Below are positions 1-9,404 of a stretch of 61,820 nucleotides of DNA, in pieces. Source of the stretch: Bacteroidia bacterium. GTDB lineage: Bacteria; Bacteroidota; Bacteroidia; NS11-12g; UBA9320. The notes below the pieces were generated by a model that worked only from the letters and a program-made list of their open reading frames with translations, did not search any database and was not told where the DNA came from. Made by a program: the position numbers and the translations under genes. Location: contig JAFMCI010000007.1 in the NCBI GenBank assembly GCA_017857855.1, positions 1 through 61,820 on the forward strand, in the 5' to 3' direction. Within the stretch, counting starts at the first letter, position 1; every line of letters starts with the position of its first letter.

Positions 1-3000
1 CAGGCACTACTACCACCAGTATCTTAGACACTGCCGACTTTAAAACCATTGGCAACAACGATATATATCTTGACCTAAACGAAACCTACATTTTTACAGA
101 TAGTATACAAGTGGTTTCATGTACTAATCTTAACGTAACTTATGGCCTTAGCTGGGGGTGTTATGGCAGTGCATGCCAAACGACATCTGCCGCCGCAAAT
201 ACTACATTGAATAATATATTACCTGCACTAACAATCACTCCTACTTCAAATACAACTAACTGCCTATCTGATAATACAGCGCATGACCAAAAACTAGTGA
301 TATACAACCGAGGCAATGATACCGCCAGAGATATCGATCTAAATGTATTCCAATCGTATGGTTCTGGTTATTATCAATATTCCATATCACAAATACTTAC
401 AAATACCTTTACCGTTCAAAAAGGGGTAAAAGATTCAGCAAAATCAATAACTCCGTATAAAACATCGAACACCGTTAGCACCGGAGTATATTCCTGCTTG
501 GGAGCTAATGCAAAAGGAGAAGCATATCTCAAACTGCAAAGTTTAGCACCTGGTGATTCGTTAATTATCAAATGGAAAACAAAATCTTGTAGCCCAGATA
601 TTTGCAATGTTGGTACTCTCTATAATCAGCGATGGAAATATAAAGCAACTTACAAAAATCAATGTGGCAGTCCTGTAAATTACAATGAAACCTATGGAAG
701 TTACGGGACCTACCAAAGCTTTCAGGTGCAAAAACTTATTCCTACAGATATAAATAGTAATGAAACAAAGGTTTTAGAGTTTACCATAAGTAGCGGTTAT
801 TTACTTGGAGTATCCGCAAAATCTCAGTTGCAGGTTCAGCTAAAATTACCATCACTCCTGAACCACTCTCTTACTGCCGCTGACGTACGATTTGAACATA
901 CCAATGGTACAAGTTGGTCTCCTACTCGAATAATTCAAAAATCAGACACCGTAATAGCTTTTTTTAACGGGGTACCTCAAGTAACATTATCGGGGAGTGA
1001 GTTACTTATCAAAATAAAAGGTATTTGCGGATCTGCGTCTAGTAGTCAAACTCAAAATTTAAAATTAAACATTGCCTATAACCCTGACACGACATGCAAC
1101 CCTGGATCTGCATTATTAATTTATTGTACCGATGATGATATTAAGATTCATTGTGCAACCGGTTGCTCGGCAGGTTTGCATTTTAACAGATTTACAGCGA
1201 AACGAATAAGTTACGGACAACCCGATAATAATAGTGATGGAATAGCAGATGCCACTGGCTCATTAAACTATAACAAGATAAAACTGAATAGAATCATGTA
1301 TGGGGATACCTTGCTAACCACCTTTTCAGGAAAAATTCACAACGCAGGTAGCATTACAAGCTGGAATTATAGTAAAGCAACCTCAACCCTAAACTATGGA
1401 AAATTTCTCTCCGTTAAGACTGCATCACTAAGTATTTACCGCAACGGAAATCATGTTGTAACTTGTTCAAATGTGCCGTTCTCTTATTCAACAAGTGGCA
1501 ATGCCAAGACTTATACGTTTGATTTAGGATTAAATAGTCTTTTGGCTTCGGGATGCCTTATTTACTCCTCATTTAATTACATCAATATTGATAGTTTGGT
1601 TTTAAACGTAAAATATGTGGTGGATCTAAACCCAGGTAATGCTGAATATCAATTACAAATTGACAATGACTTTTATGTCAGCAACGTCCCAAATCCTTCT
1701 GCAAGTCAACGCTATAGTTGCGATAATTTTTCTGCCAGATTAAAACTCATAGGTTATTATTTCACCAACTACGGCAGCAATACCTTCAATGCTGACGGAT
1801 GTTCTAACATCGGAATTAGCCAAAATTATTACCTGAGTGTAGGGGCATGTTGTTCAAACTATGCAGGCGGGAATATTTTTCCGTACGAATACCGCAAATG
1901 GGCTAAGCTAAAAGAAATTATCCTCACAAAACCCCTTGGTTTTGATATAATTACCAGTAATTTTAACCACAGTAGGACAAAGAGTACTGGAACCGTTGTT
2001 ACTCAATCTCTTTCTAACATTACCCCTTATTATACCACACAAAGCCAGCTTAAATACAGAACAGATTCTTTCTACACTGATCTTGGCGGAAGTATACTCA
2101 TTAGTGATGACGGTTTTTACGGAACATATTCCACTGTTTTAGCTCCCAATTGTAAAGCTGCCGATGGACCAAATTATTTCAATTATGCTTTCGTTTATGA
2201 AAAATTAGGATTTTTAGGCACTGGGCTTGATACCTTATATTCTACCAACACCTATGATATAATCAACTACAACAGGCCGAACTTAGCATTTACAGTAACT
2301 AATAACTACGTATACCCAGAAAAAGATACTGTAGAGTGGCAAATTAGAGTTTCAAATACTAATCCTAAAGCCGCAGCCAGTAATGTCTGGATAGGAGCAC
2401 TTAAGAATGCAAATACTGAAATTGTCGCTGTTAGAGATAAAGCGACAAACACGTTACTTTCTAAAAATATAGATCTCTACAAATTAGGTACTCTCGCATC
2501 CAATGGATACAAAGACCTAATAATTTATGCTAAATACATCTCTTGTAATAAAGACAGTATCTTGTTACGTATGGGGTACGATTGTGGCCAATATCCTGAT
2601 TCGATAAGGGCTAACCCATGTAGTTACTATACCACAAAGCTAAAATACGAGCCTATCAACACCCGACTAGACGCCAAAGTACTCACGAAACTCTCTGATA
2701 TTGACCTTTGCACCAAGCAAGCTTATCAGATTGAAATAAGTAACACAGGAAGTCCTAAGGTATATGACTCCTACTTGGATTTAGAACTCCGACCAGGTCT
2801 AACGCTATCAGATACCGCTTGGTTATATGTAGATGGCCGCTCAGATTCAATATGCATTAGTGGATTTATAAGCTTAGGGGGTAATGCCTACCGATGGAAT
2901 TTTGCCAATAGAGATAATCAACTAGACCTTAATGGCTTAAATAGTGTAAAAAGCACTTCGGGGTATAAAATGACTTTAAAGTTCTGGTTAGCTACGGATT

Positions 3001-6000
3001 GTAATTTCACCAGCTCTTCATCATTCCTCATAAGACCCGGAGGATTCTTAAAATGTGGATTGCCTGTAAATGCTCCATACTTGCTAGCTGACCCCATACA
3101 AATAAAAGATGTTGTTAAACCTTATTACTCTGCTATTGATTTTTATATGAATCCATTAGATGTATGTGGTTATCAAGACAGTACATACGCTAAATTTATA
3201 AACTTAGGCCCAGAAAAAACGGGAAGTACAGATAAGTTCATCCTCACATTACCGATTGGAGTTCTGGTAGACACCAGTTATATTGACACCCTACATAATG
3301 CCCCAAAATACAAGCCATCATGGAATAACACCAATGGTCAAAACATATTCAGTTGGGGAATACCCGCCAATATTAGCCCTGGAGACAGTTGTATATTCAA
3401 GATAAAGACTTACCTAAATAACAACACCCTCACCTGTGGCATCAAACAATATTATGCACAAGCGGTCGTAACTTCACCTGCTTATTGTGTAAGTTCAAAC
3501 TCCTATTGTGATATTAACGTAGCAACGAGTTCTTTAGAACTTGGAGATTCTGCCATAAAAGAATCTTATAATTTGTCATTTTTAAAGGCAGAATCTGTTC
3601 CAAGCGGGCTCAATGAAAAAGTCAAAATGAACTACGCCATAACCAATACCGGCAATGATAAAGTTGCTGGAACCGCTTTAGTAATTCAAATAGTATATGA
3701 CTCTAATGCAAACGGAAGAGTGGATTATGGAGAATTAGTGATAGATACCGATACAATATGGGACGGAGTGACTTCCGCTTCTAGCGTATATAAGACAAAA
3801 CAATTTGAGGTATTATCATCTTTATCATGTAATTTATTGCTCCATATTTCATCCAACAACTGTGTATGCGAAGAGACAACACAATCTATTAGCACAATAC
3901 AACTATTGAATGCTGGAAGAGATTCTATTCTCTGCCCCAATGAAATTATGAATCTCGGATTTGTCGGTAATTCAGCTAACTCTTACTCATGGAATAACAC
4001 TAACTACGTTAACCAATCAGATACCAGTATTACAGAATTTAAAGCTTTAAATTCTTCAACTGTAAGAGATACTGTTGAAATGATTTTAACTACAAATAAA
4101 GGATCGTGTAGTTCAAATGATACGGTTAAAATAATTATTTATGCTGGCATACAACTCGATATGCCAGACTCCGTAAATCTATGTATTGGATCAAGCATAC
4201 TTATTGGAGATATTGCTAAAGGTGGAGAATCCAAGTTAAAGAACACAATTTGGCAACCGACCAATAATCTATCAAATACAACAGGATATAAAACGAACGC
4301 CAATCCAACACAAAACACAACCTATACCTTAACCGTGACCGATACAAAAGGATGTTCTATATCTGATTCTAGCTCGATTAAGATCAAAGCAAAGCCTATC
4401 GCGTCCTTTAGTTTTAAGGATAGTTGTGCCGAAACCACTTTTTCATTCACCAATACTTCTGATTATAAGGGCACTATTGCAGATAGTTTACATTGGAGTT
4501 TTGATTACTTGGGTGAATCGCAGTTTAACACTATAAGTTACAAAATAGACTCTTCTCTTGTACTACCTGTTCAATTATACGTTTCTAACGAATTTGCTTG
4601 TTGGGATACACTTACTCAATTTATAGAAATTCAACCACTGCCAAATCCGAAAATTCTATATACCAGTGCGTGTGAAGAATCTAAAGCAACCATTTTATCT
4701 GGGAGCACTATAACCTATGGATCCATCACAAATCTATGGGTTGTGGATGGCATCTCTTATGCGGGAGATTCTATCATTACCACCGTACCTACGTCAGATT
4801 GGACATTCGTTTCTCTTACCACCACTTCCGATAAAGGATGTGCGCGCAGCCTATCCGATTCGTTTGTAACCCTTGATAAGCCAGAAATAGGTTTAAGCTT
4901 GCTAGACCAATGCTTTTTGGATTCGGTACAATTTAGCACAACCTCGTTAGGCGGTACTCGTGATAGTATTTCTTTTTATCAATGGATTCTAGGAGATGGA
5001 TTTACTTCAACCAAAGACAGTTTTAATCACCTTTACACAGATACAGGAACGTTTACAGTGAGTGTAATCGTCGGCAACCTTTCCAATTGCACGGATACGG
5101 CAACTGCTAGTGTTACTATTTATCCTAAACCTGTTAGCACCTTTGGCGTAAACAATATCTGTCTAGGCGATACACTTAGCATTTTTGATCGGTCTACCTT
5201 AAGTAAAGGACAGCGCAATATCTTTTGGAATACCGGACAAGGCTATTCTCCCGGAGACAGTACTTTAAAGATTACACCTTCAAGCATTGGAGATTTTATG
5301 GTTAAGCAAATAGTGGAATCTGATAAAGGATGTACAGACTCTTCTGCCCGAGACTATACTATATATTACAAAGAAAAACTAGCACAAAGTATACAAGGTG
5401 TATGTGAAAATACCGATATTATTTTTAGTGCAATTGGTTACAAGACTGACTCCGTATCTAGTCACAGGTGGACGGTAAATGGAGACACACTAACTACGTC
5501 AAATTTTAGTTATAGATTTCCTAAGGATAGTACGTATATCATCCAGCAACGTATAGTTACCAATCGTGGATGTATTTCTGATACGACATATTCGGTCATT
5601 ATTAGACCTGCCCCAATTGCTCAAATTATAGTTAGCAAGCCATGCGAAGATAATTTAGTGACGTTGGAGAGCGGCACGGCGCAAAACCAATACGAATGGT
5701 TTCTGGAAGACGGCACACAAAACACTACCAAGCAGTTTGATCACACGTTTACCAATTTGGGTACATATGACATTACACTGCGAGTAACTAATCAATATAA
5801 TTGTCAAACAACCATAAACGATAGTGTAACTATTAGCAACATCGTAAAACCAGATTTCGAGATAGTTAATATATGTGAAGGCGACGGCCAATGGATTATT
5901 AACACCTCAATAGGGCTAAATACCCCTATTACGTCGGTTGTCTTTAACATGGATAACGGAACTGTGAAGAATGAAATTGACTCGTTTGAATATACCTATT

Positions 6001-6596
6001 ATACATCTGGCAATTATGACGTCTCGTTGCAAATAAGCACCCTCCCTGGCTGTAATTATAGCATTACCAAAGCAATCGTCGTCTATCCTTTACCTACAGC
6101 AGACTTTCTGCTTAGTCCGGAAACACCAGATATATTTACTCCTGAAATTTTAGGAATAAACAATAGTTATGGGGCTGATTCCATTCGTTACATACTTAGT
6201 GATGGAACTAAATTCTTTACAGCCAATTTTGCTCATCGATTTTTAGATAGCGGCAACTATGAAATACAACAGTGGGTAAGCACGCAATTTGGATGTTTGG
6301 ACAGCATTACCAAACAATTATATGTAAACTTCGCATACCATCTATACGTTCCCAATGCGTATACGCCAAATTCTGACGCTTTGAATGACGGATTCAGACC
6401 TGTAGCTTTAGGCCTTAGGAGTTACGAATTAGAAATCTACAACCGTTGGGGAGAGAAAATATTTGTATCCTCAGATGCCGAACCTGCTTGGTTGGGCAGT
6501 GATGCAGAAACAGGTTACTACCTATACCAGATCAAAGCATTTGACTTCACAGGAAATGTTCATTACTACAAAGGGGTGGTGCACTTATTACGCTAA
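1..6596 (+). CDS. Giant secreted PKD-repeat protein with T9SS type B sorting domain, 5' truncated
   Basis: The frame is open from the left edge, so the true start lies outside the window; the first GTG at 111 is internal. About 2197 residues are visible. The first half is rich in Asn, Thr, Ser, Tyr and paired Cys and has segments like bacterial DUF11-type beta-sandwich repeats. From about nt 4400 there are several PKD-like repeats, each starting with a short Cys-containing strand and ending near a phrase such as 'GTYDITLRVTNQYNC'. The last 85 or so residues (nt 6330-6593) match the gliding-motility-associated C-terminal domain: 'VPNAYTPNSDALNDGF', then 'YNRWGEKIF', then 'GYYLYQIKAFD'. In Bacteroidota this domain directs export by T9SS to the cell surface. 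The role is probably adhesion or surface structure, which is inference. The stop codon overlaps the end of the convergent yqeY-like gene by 9 bases. Confidence 0.85.
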   Translation, partial: GTTTTSILDTADFKTIGNNDIYLDLNETYIFTDSIQVVSCTNLNVTYGLSWGCYGSACQTTSAAANTTLNNILPALTITPTSNTTNCLSDNTAHDQKLVIYNRGNDTARDIDLNVFQSYGSGYYQYSISQILTNTFTVQKGVKDSAKSITPYKTSNTVSTGVYSCLGANAKGEAYLKLQSLAPGDSLIIKWKTKSCSPDICNVGTLYNQRWKYKATYKNQCGSPVNYNETYGSYGTYQSFQVQKLIPTDINSNETKVLEFTISSGYLLGVSAKSQLQVQLKLPSLLNHSLTAADVRFEHTNGTSWSPTRIIQKSDTVIAFFNGVPQVTLSGSELLIKIKGICGSASSSQTQNLKLNIAYNPDTTCNPGSALLIYCTDDDIKIHCATGCSAGLHFNRFTAKRISYGQPDNNSDGIADATGSLNYNKIKLNRIMYGDTLLTTFSGKIHNAGSITSWNYSKATSTLNYGKFLSVKTASLSIYRNGNHVVTCSNVPFSYSTSGNAKTYTFDLGLNSLLASGCLIYSSFNYINIDSLVLNVKYVVDLNPGNAEYQLQIDNDFYVSNVPNPSASQRYSCDNFSARLKLIGYYFTNYGSNTFNADGCSNIGISQNYYLSVGACCSNYAGGNIFPYEYRKWAKLKEIILTKPLGFDIITSNFNHSRTKSTGTVVTQSLSNITPYYTTQSQLKYRTDSFYTDLGGSILISDDGFYGTYSTVLAPNCKAADGPNYFNYAFVYEKLGFLGTGLDTLYSTNTYDIINYNRPNLAFTVTNNYVYPEKDTVEWQIRVSNTNPKAAASNVWIGALKNANTEIVAVRDKATNTLLSKNIDLYKLGTLASNGYKDLIIYAKYISCNKDSILLRMGYDCGQYPDSIRANPCSYYTTKLKYEPINTRLDAKVLTKLSDIDLCTKQAYQIEISNTGSPKVYDSYLDLELRPGLTLSDTAWLYVDGRSDSICISGFISLGGNAYRWNFANRDNQLDLNGLNSVKSTSGYKMTLKFWLATDCNFTSSSSFLIRPGGFLKCGLPVNAPYLLADPIQIKDVVKPYYSAIDFYMNPLDVCGYQDSTYAKFINLGPEKTGSTDKFILTLPIGVLVDTSYIDTLHNAPKYKPSWNNTNGQNIFSWGIPANISPGDSCIFKIKTYLNNNTLTCGIKQYYAQAVVTSPAYCVSSNSYCDINVATSSLELGDSAIKESYNLSFLKAESVPSGLNEKVKMNYAITNTGNDKVAGTALVIQIVYDSNANGRVDYGELVIDTDTIWDGVTSASSVYKTKQFEVLSSLSCNLLLHISSNNCVCEETTQSISTIQLLNAGRDSILCPNEIMNLGFVGNSANSYSWNNTNYVNQSDTSITEFKALNSSTVRDTVEMILTTNKGSCSSNDTVKIIIYAGIQLDMPDSVNLCIGSSILIGDIAKGGESKLKNTIWQPTNNLSNTTGYKTNANPTQNTTYTLTVTDTKGCSISDSSSIKIKAKPIASFSFKDSCAETTFSFTNTSDYKGTIADSLHWSFDYLGESQFNTISYKIDSSLVLPVQLYVSNEFACWDTLTQFIEIQPLPNPKILYTSACEESKATILSGSTITYGSITNLWVVDGISYAGDSIITTVPTSDWTFVSLTTTSDKGCARSLSDSFVTLDKPEIGLSLLDQCFLDSVQFSTTSLGGTRDSISFYQWILGDGFTSTKDSFNHLYTDTGTFTVSVIVGNLSNCTDTATASVTIYPKPVSTFGVNNICLGDTLSIFDRSTLSKGQRNIFWNTGQGYSPGDSTLKITPSSIGDFMVKQIVESDKGCTDSSARDYTIYYKEKLAQSIQGVCENTDIIFSAIGYKTDSVSSHRWTVNGDTLTTSNFSYRFPKDSTYIIQQRIVTNRGCISDTTYSVIIRPAPIAQIIVSKPCEDNLVTLESGTAQNQYEWFLEDGTQNTTKQFDHTFTNLGTYDITLRVTNQYNCQTTINDSVTISNIVKPDFEIVNICEGDGQWIINTSIGLNTPITSVVFNMDNGTVKNEIDSFEYTYYTSGNYDVSLQISTLPGCNYSITKAIVVYPLPTADFLLSPETPDIFTPEILGINNSYGADSIRYILSDGTKFFTANFAHRFLDSGNYEIQQWVSTQFGCLDSITKQLYVNFAYHLYVPNAYTPNSDALNDGFRPVALGLRSYELEIYNRWGEKIFVSSDAEPAWLGSDAETGYYLYQIKAFDFTGNVHYYKGVVHLLR

Positions 6597-7034
6597 CAAA
6601 GCTTTAACCATATCAGCTATCATCTTGCCCTCGGCACGACCTTTCATTTTGCCATTGGCCATTCCCATAACCTTTCCCATATCCTTCATACCTGTGGCAC
6701 CTGTTTCAGCTATAATGGCTTTTATTTCAGCCTTTACATCTTCTTCATTTAATTGAGAAGGAAGAAATTTCTCGATTATAGCTAGTTCTTCTTCTTCTAT
6801 AACAGCTAAATCAGGTCTATTTTGCTCTTGATAAATGCCAAGTGAATCTTTTCGTTGCTTAGCCATTTTAACTAAAGTAGCCATTTCATCTTCTTCTGTA
6901 ATTACTTTACCCCCTTCTTGTGTAGCTAATAGCATAAGTGCAGACTTAATTGCTCTTAATCCTCTTAACGAAGTGGCATCTTTGGCTTTCATAGCCGTTT
7001 TCATTTGTTCTGATATTTGATCTGAAAGACTCAT
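6588..7034 (-). CDS. GatB/YqeY domain protein
   Basis: A 148-residue protein, the normal length for the YqeY family. It is almost entirely helical and charged, opening 'MSLSDQISEQMKTAMKAKD' and carrying the family phrase 'LRGLRAIKSAL'. The C-terminal half has 'FLPSQLNEEDVKAEI' and 'MGKVMGMANGKMKGRAEG', typical of the domain shared with the tail of GatB. The family is thought to act with tRNA or amidotransferases, but its exact role is not settled. The gene stands alone, convergent with the giant surface protein and 116 bases from the histidine kinase gene. A TACCTTTG box lies only 4 bases before the ATG. Confidence 0.9.
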   Translation of the reverse strand: MSLSDQISEQMKTAMKAKDATSLRGLRAIKSALMLLATQEGGKVITEEDEMATLVKMAKQRKDSLGIYQEQNRPDLAVIEEEELAIIEKFLPSQLNEEDVKAEIKAIIAETGATGMKDMGKVMGMANGKMKGRAEGKMIADMVKALLA

Positions 7035-7149
7035 TCAGCAAAGGTAGGTGTGTTATGCTAAAAATAAAATGGATAATAATGGTTACCTCACCCGACAGAA
7101 CGTCACTAAAAGTTATTCAACTGAAATAATAAAGGGTGGAAACCCGTCT

Positions 7150-8181
7150 CTATGCTTTTTTTAAGGTGAAGGCAAAAGTACTCCCTACCCCTATGGTACT
7201 GCGCACATTTATGGTTTGATTATGCGATTCAATAATATGTTTCACAATGGCTAATCCTAATCCCGTACCTCCTTGATCTCTACTACGTCCAGCATCAGTT
7301 CTGTAAAATCGCTCAAAAAGCCGAGGCAAATGTTCAGCTTCTATACCAAATCCATCATCCGCAATTTCAGTAAGTATATTCTTATCCATATCGAAAAACC
7401 GCACAGTAACCTTACCCCCGTTTTTACCATATTTAATGGCATTAACAATCAAGTTTACCAAAACTTGCCTAACTTTGGCTAAGTCAGCTTTTACCACTAC
7501 GCTTTTAGGATTATTTTTATTGAATGCCAAGGTAATTTCTTTCCCTTTAGCCTGATTCTCTACCATTTCGAATACCTCTTGAGTAAGCTTCAGTAAATCA
7601 ACATCCTTGATATCGAGCGAACTACTATCTTCTAAGGTGCTAATACTGGTGAGATCATTTACCATTTCTACTAACCTATCTGTGCTCTTAGCCGCTTTAT
7701 TTAAAAAAATTCGATTTACTTTTTTATCGTCTAGCGCTCCATCCAAAAGGGTGTGAATATACCCTTGAATGTTCTGAATTGGCGTTTTTAGTTCGTGCGA
7801 AACATTTCCTAAAAACTCCCGTCTAAAATTCTCTTGTTGCTTAAGCTCTTTGACTTCCTTGCGACTCTCAATCATCCACTCCACCACCTCTTTACCTACA
7901 GCGCCTATAGGATCTCTTTCTTTTTTATTAAGAACACCGTATCCCTTACCGCTTTCCGTCTTGAACCTGTATATATTTTTATAAATTAACTTAATACGAT
8001 CATGTATAAAGGCTTTAAGTAAGTAACTAAACACTAGATAACATACGACTAAAACCGCTATAAAATTAATTATAACAGCAGCAATGTCCAATGTAAGAAG
8101 TCCTAATCCTAGTGACGATAGGAAGGCTGCAACAAGGCTGGCCACGAAGGCAATGAACGTAGGGCTCGTGTTTTGACTCAA
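7150..8181 (-). CDS. PhoR-like sensor histidine kinase
   Basis: A 343-residue membrane histidine kinase. Two hydrophobic segments (about residues 8-30 and 32-56) form a short N-terminal anchor with almost no periplasmic loop and no PAS domain. The HisKA helix carries the phospho-acceptor His129 in 'SHELKTPIQ'. The ATPase domain has the N box 'NLIVNAIKYG', the G1 box 'DDGFGI', the F box 'LFERFYR' and the G2 box 'GGTGLGLAI'. Its start overlaps the response regulator stop by 4 bases (8178-8181), so the two are coupled and form a two-component pair. The lack of a sensory loop suggests it senses the membrane state or a partner protein; the stimulus cannot be read from sequence. Confidence 0.93.
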   Translation of the reverse strand: MSQNTSPTFIAFVASLVAAFLSSLGLGLLTLDIAAVIINFIAVLVVCYLVFSYLLKAFIHDRIKLIYKNIYRFKTESGKGYGVLNKKERDPIGAVGKEVVEWMIESRKEVKELKQQENFRREFLGNVSHELKTPIQNIQGYIHTLLDGALDDKKVNRIFLNKAAKSTDRLVEMVNDLTSISTLEDSSSLDIKDVDLLKLTQEVFEMVENQAKGKEITLAFNKNNPKSVVVKADLAKVRQVLVNLIVNAIKYGKNGGKVTVRFFDMDKNILTEIADDGFGIEAEHLPRLFERFYRTDAGRSRDQGGTGLGLAIVKHIIESHNQTINVRSTIGVGSTFAFTLKKA

Positions 8182-8849
8182 ACTACAAATTTATATCCTA
8201 CCCCTTTAATTGTTTGAATACGGTCATCTCCTATTTTTTCACGTATTTTACGAATATGTACGTCTATGGTACGATCCACCACACTTACATCCATACCCCA
8301 TACTTTATTTAGAATAGATTCTCTGGTATAAACCTTATCCGGTTTAGATGCCAATAAGTAAAGTAATTCAAATTCTTTTTTCGGCAAAACAAGCTTATTG
8401 CCACGTAGGGTAACGTTAAATGTATTCCGATCAATCTCCAAATCTCCTACTACTATGGTATCAGCCTTTGCTTCATTTTTTGTGCGACTAAGTATAGCCT
8501 TAACCCTACTTATCAAAACACGAGGTTTTATAGGTTTTGTTATGTAATCGTCTGCTCCTACTTCAAAACCTGCAATTTCAGAGTATTCTTCGGCACGAGC
8601 AGTTAAAAAAGAAATAAAAACCCCTTTTAGAGATTCTTCCAAACGTATTTGACGACATGCTTCAATTCCATCCATAACAGGCATCATGATGTCCAAAAGA
8701 ATTAAATCAGGTTTTTTATCCTTTGCTTTGAGAACGGCCTCTGCTCCGTTTTCTGCAGAGTAACATTTATAACCTTCTTTTTCTAAATTGTACTTTAGAA
8801 GTTCTACGATGTCACTTTCGTCATCTACTATGAGAATCTTTTGAACCAT
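8178..8849 (-). CDS. PhoB/OmpR-family response regulator
   Basis: A 223-residue regulator, first gene of a two-gene unit with the kinase. The receiver domain (about 1-120) has the acidic pair Asp9-Asp10, phospho-acceptor Asp53 in 'LILLDIMMPVMDG' and the conserved Lys in 'YITKPIKP'. The C-terminal winged helix (about 130-223) carries 'LPKKEFELLYLLASKP' and ends 'RIQTIKGVGYKFVV', the OmpR/PhoB signature. It should bind DNA as a phosphorylated dimer. I see no phosphate-uptake genes nearby, so a Pho role is not supported beyond similarity. Confidence 0.94.
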   Translation of the reverse strand: MVQKILIVDDESDIVELLKYNLEKEGYKCYSAENGAEAVLKAKDKKPDLILLDIMMPVMDGIEACRQIRLEESLKGVFISFLTARAEEYSEIAGFEVGADDYITKPIKPRVLISRVKAILSRTKNEAKADTIVVGDLEIDRNTFNVTLRGNKLVLPKKEFELLYLLASKPDKVYTRESILNKVWGMDVSVVDRTIDVHIRKIREKIGDDRIQTIKGVGYKFVV

Positions 8850-8920
8850 TATATTTTTTTTGCAACCCTAGAGTATTTACACCACCATATCATTATGCCA
8901 AAGTTAAGCTAAATTTAAAT

Positions 8921-9400
8921 TTATCTCGCCATCATAGGTCCAAGCCTTTTCTCGGGTCTCAGGTAGGTGGTATAAATTGTATCCTTATGTGCTGTCATGT
9001 TACTTGTGGCTACTTCCAAGTAGCTTGTTTGTCCAACTTGCTTCATCCAGCATTTACGCACCAAAGTATCCAATCCATTGGGCAAGCTTGTGCCCTGTGG
9101 ATTGGATACTAATCTTTTAAATGCCAAAGTATATGTACTATCAGTTTGCCATTCAATATTAAACTCTACCAGCATACCATTAGTCTTTAAAAATTCTTCT
9201 TGCATTGTGTCATTTCTATTCACCAAGAATATACCAAAAGGTCTCTCCTCATAGTAACATTGCGTATTACTCCAAGATTGGTAAAGTGCTTTTTTTTTGG
9301 CAGACCAATGAACTCTTGGAGTGTCCGACTCATTTTCATCTGAGACCTTGGTGCATGCCGACGCTATAAGTAGTAATCCTAATGCAAGAGCTTTATACAA
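8921..9400 (-). CDS. Small predicted lipoprotein
   Basis: A 159-residue protein of unrecognised family. The N-terminus 'MYKALALGLLLIASACTKVS' is a lipoprotein signal with lipobox 'ASAC', so the mature protein should be lipidated at Cys16. The rest is short and beta-rich, with Trp, Tyr and Thr in an alternating pattern such as 'MLVEFNIEWQTDSTYTLAFKR'; this resembles small lipocalin-like lipoproteins of Bacteroidota but I cannot assign it. The start codon is TTG, 4 bases after the stop of the TlpA-like gene, so it is probably translated from the same message. Confidence 0.75.
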   Translation of the reverse strand: MYKALALGLLLIASACTKVSDENESDTPRVHWSAKKKALYQSWSNTQCYYEERPFGIFLVNRNDTMQEEFLKTNGMLVEFNIEWQTDSTYTLAFKRLVSNPQGTSLPNGLDTLVRKCWMKQVGQTSYLEVATSNMTAHKDTIYTTYLRPEKRLGPMMAR

Positions 9401-9404
9401 TGTA

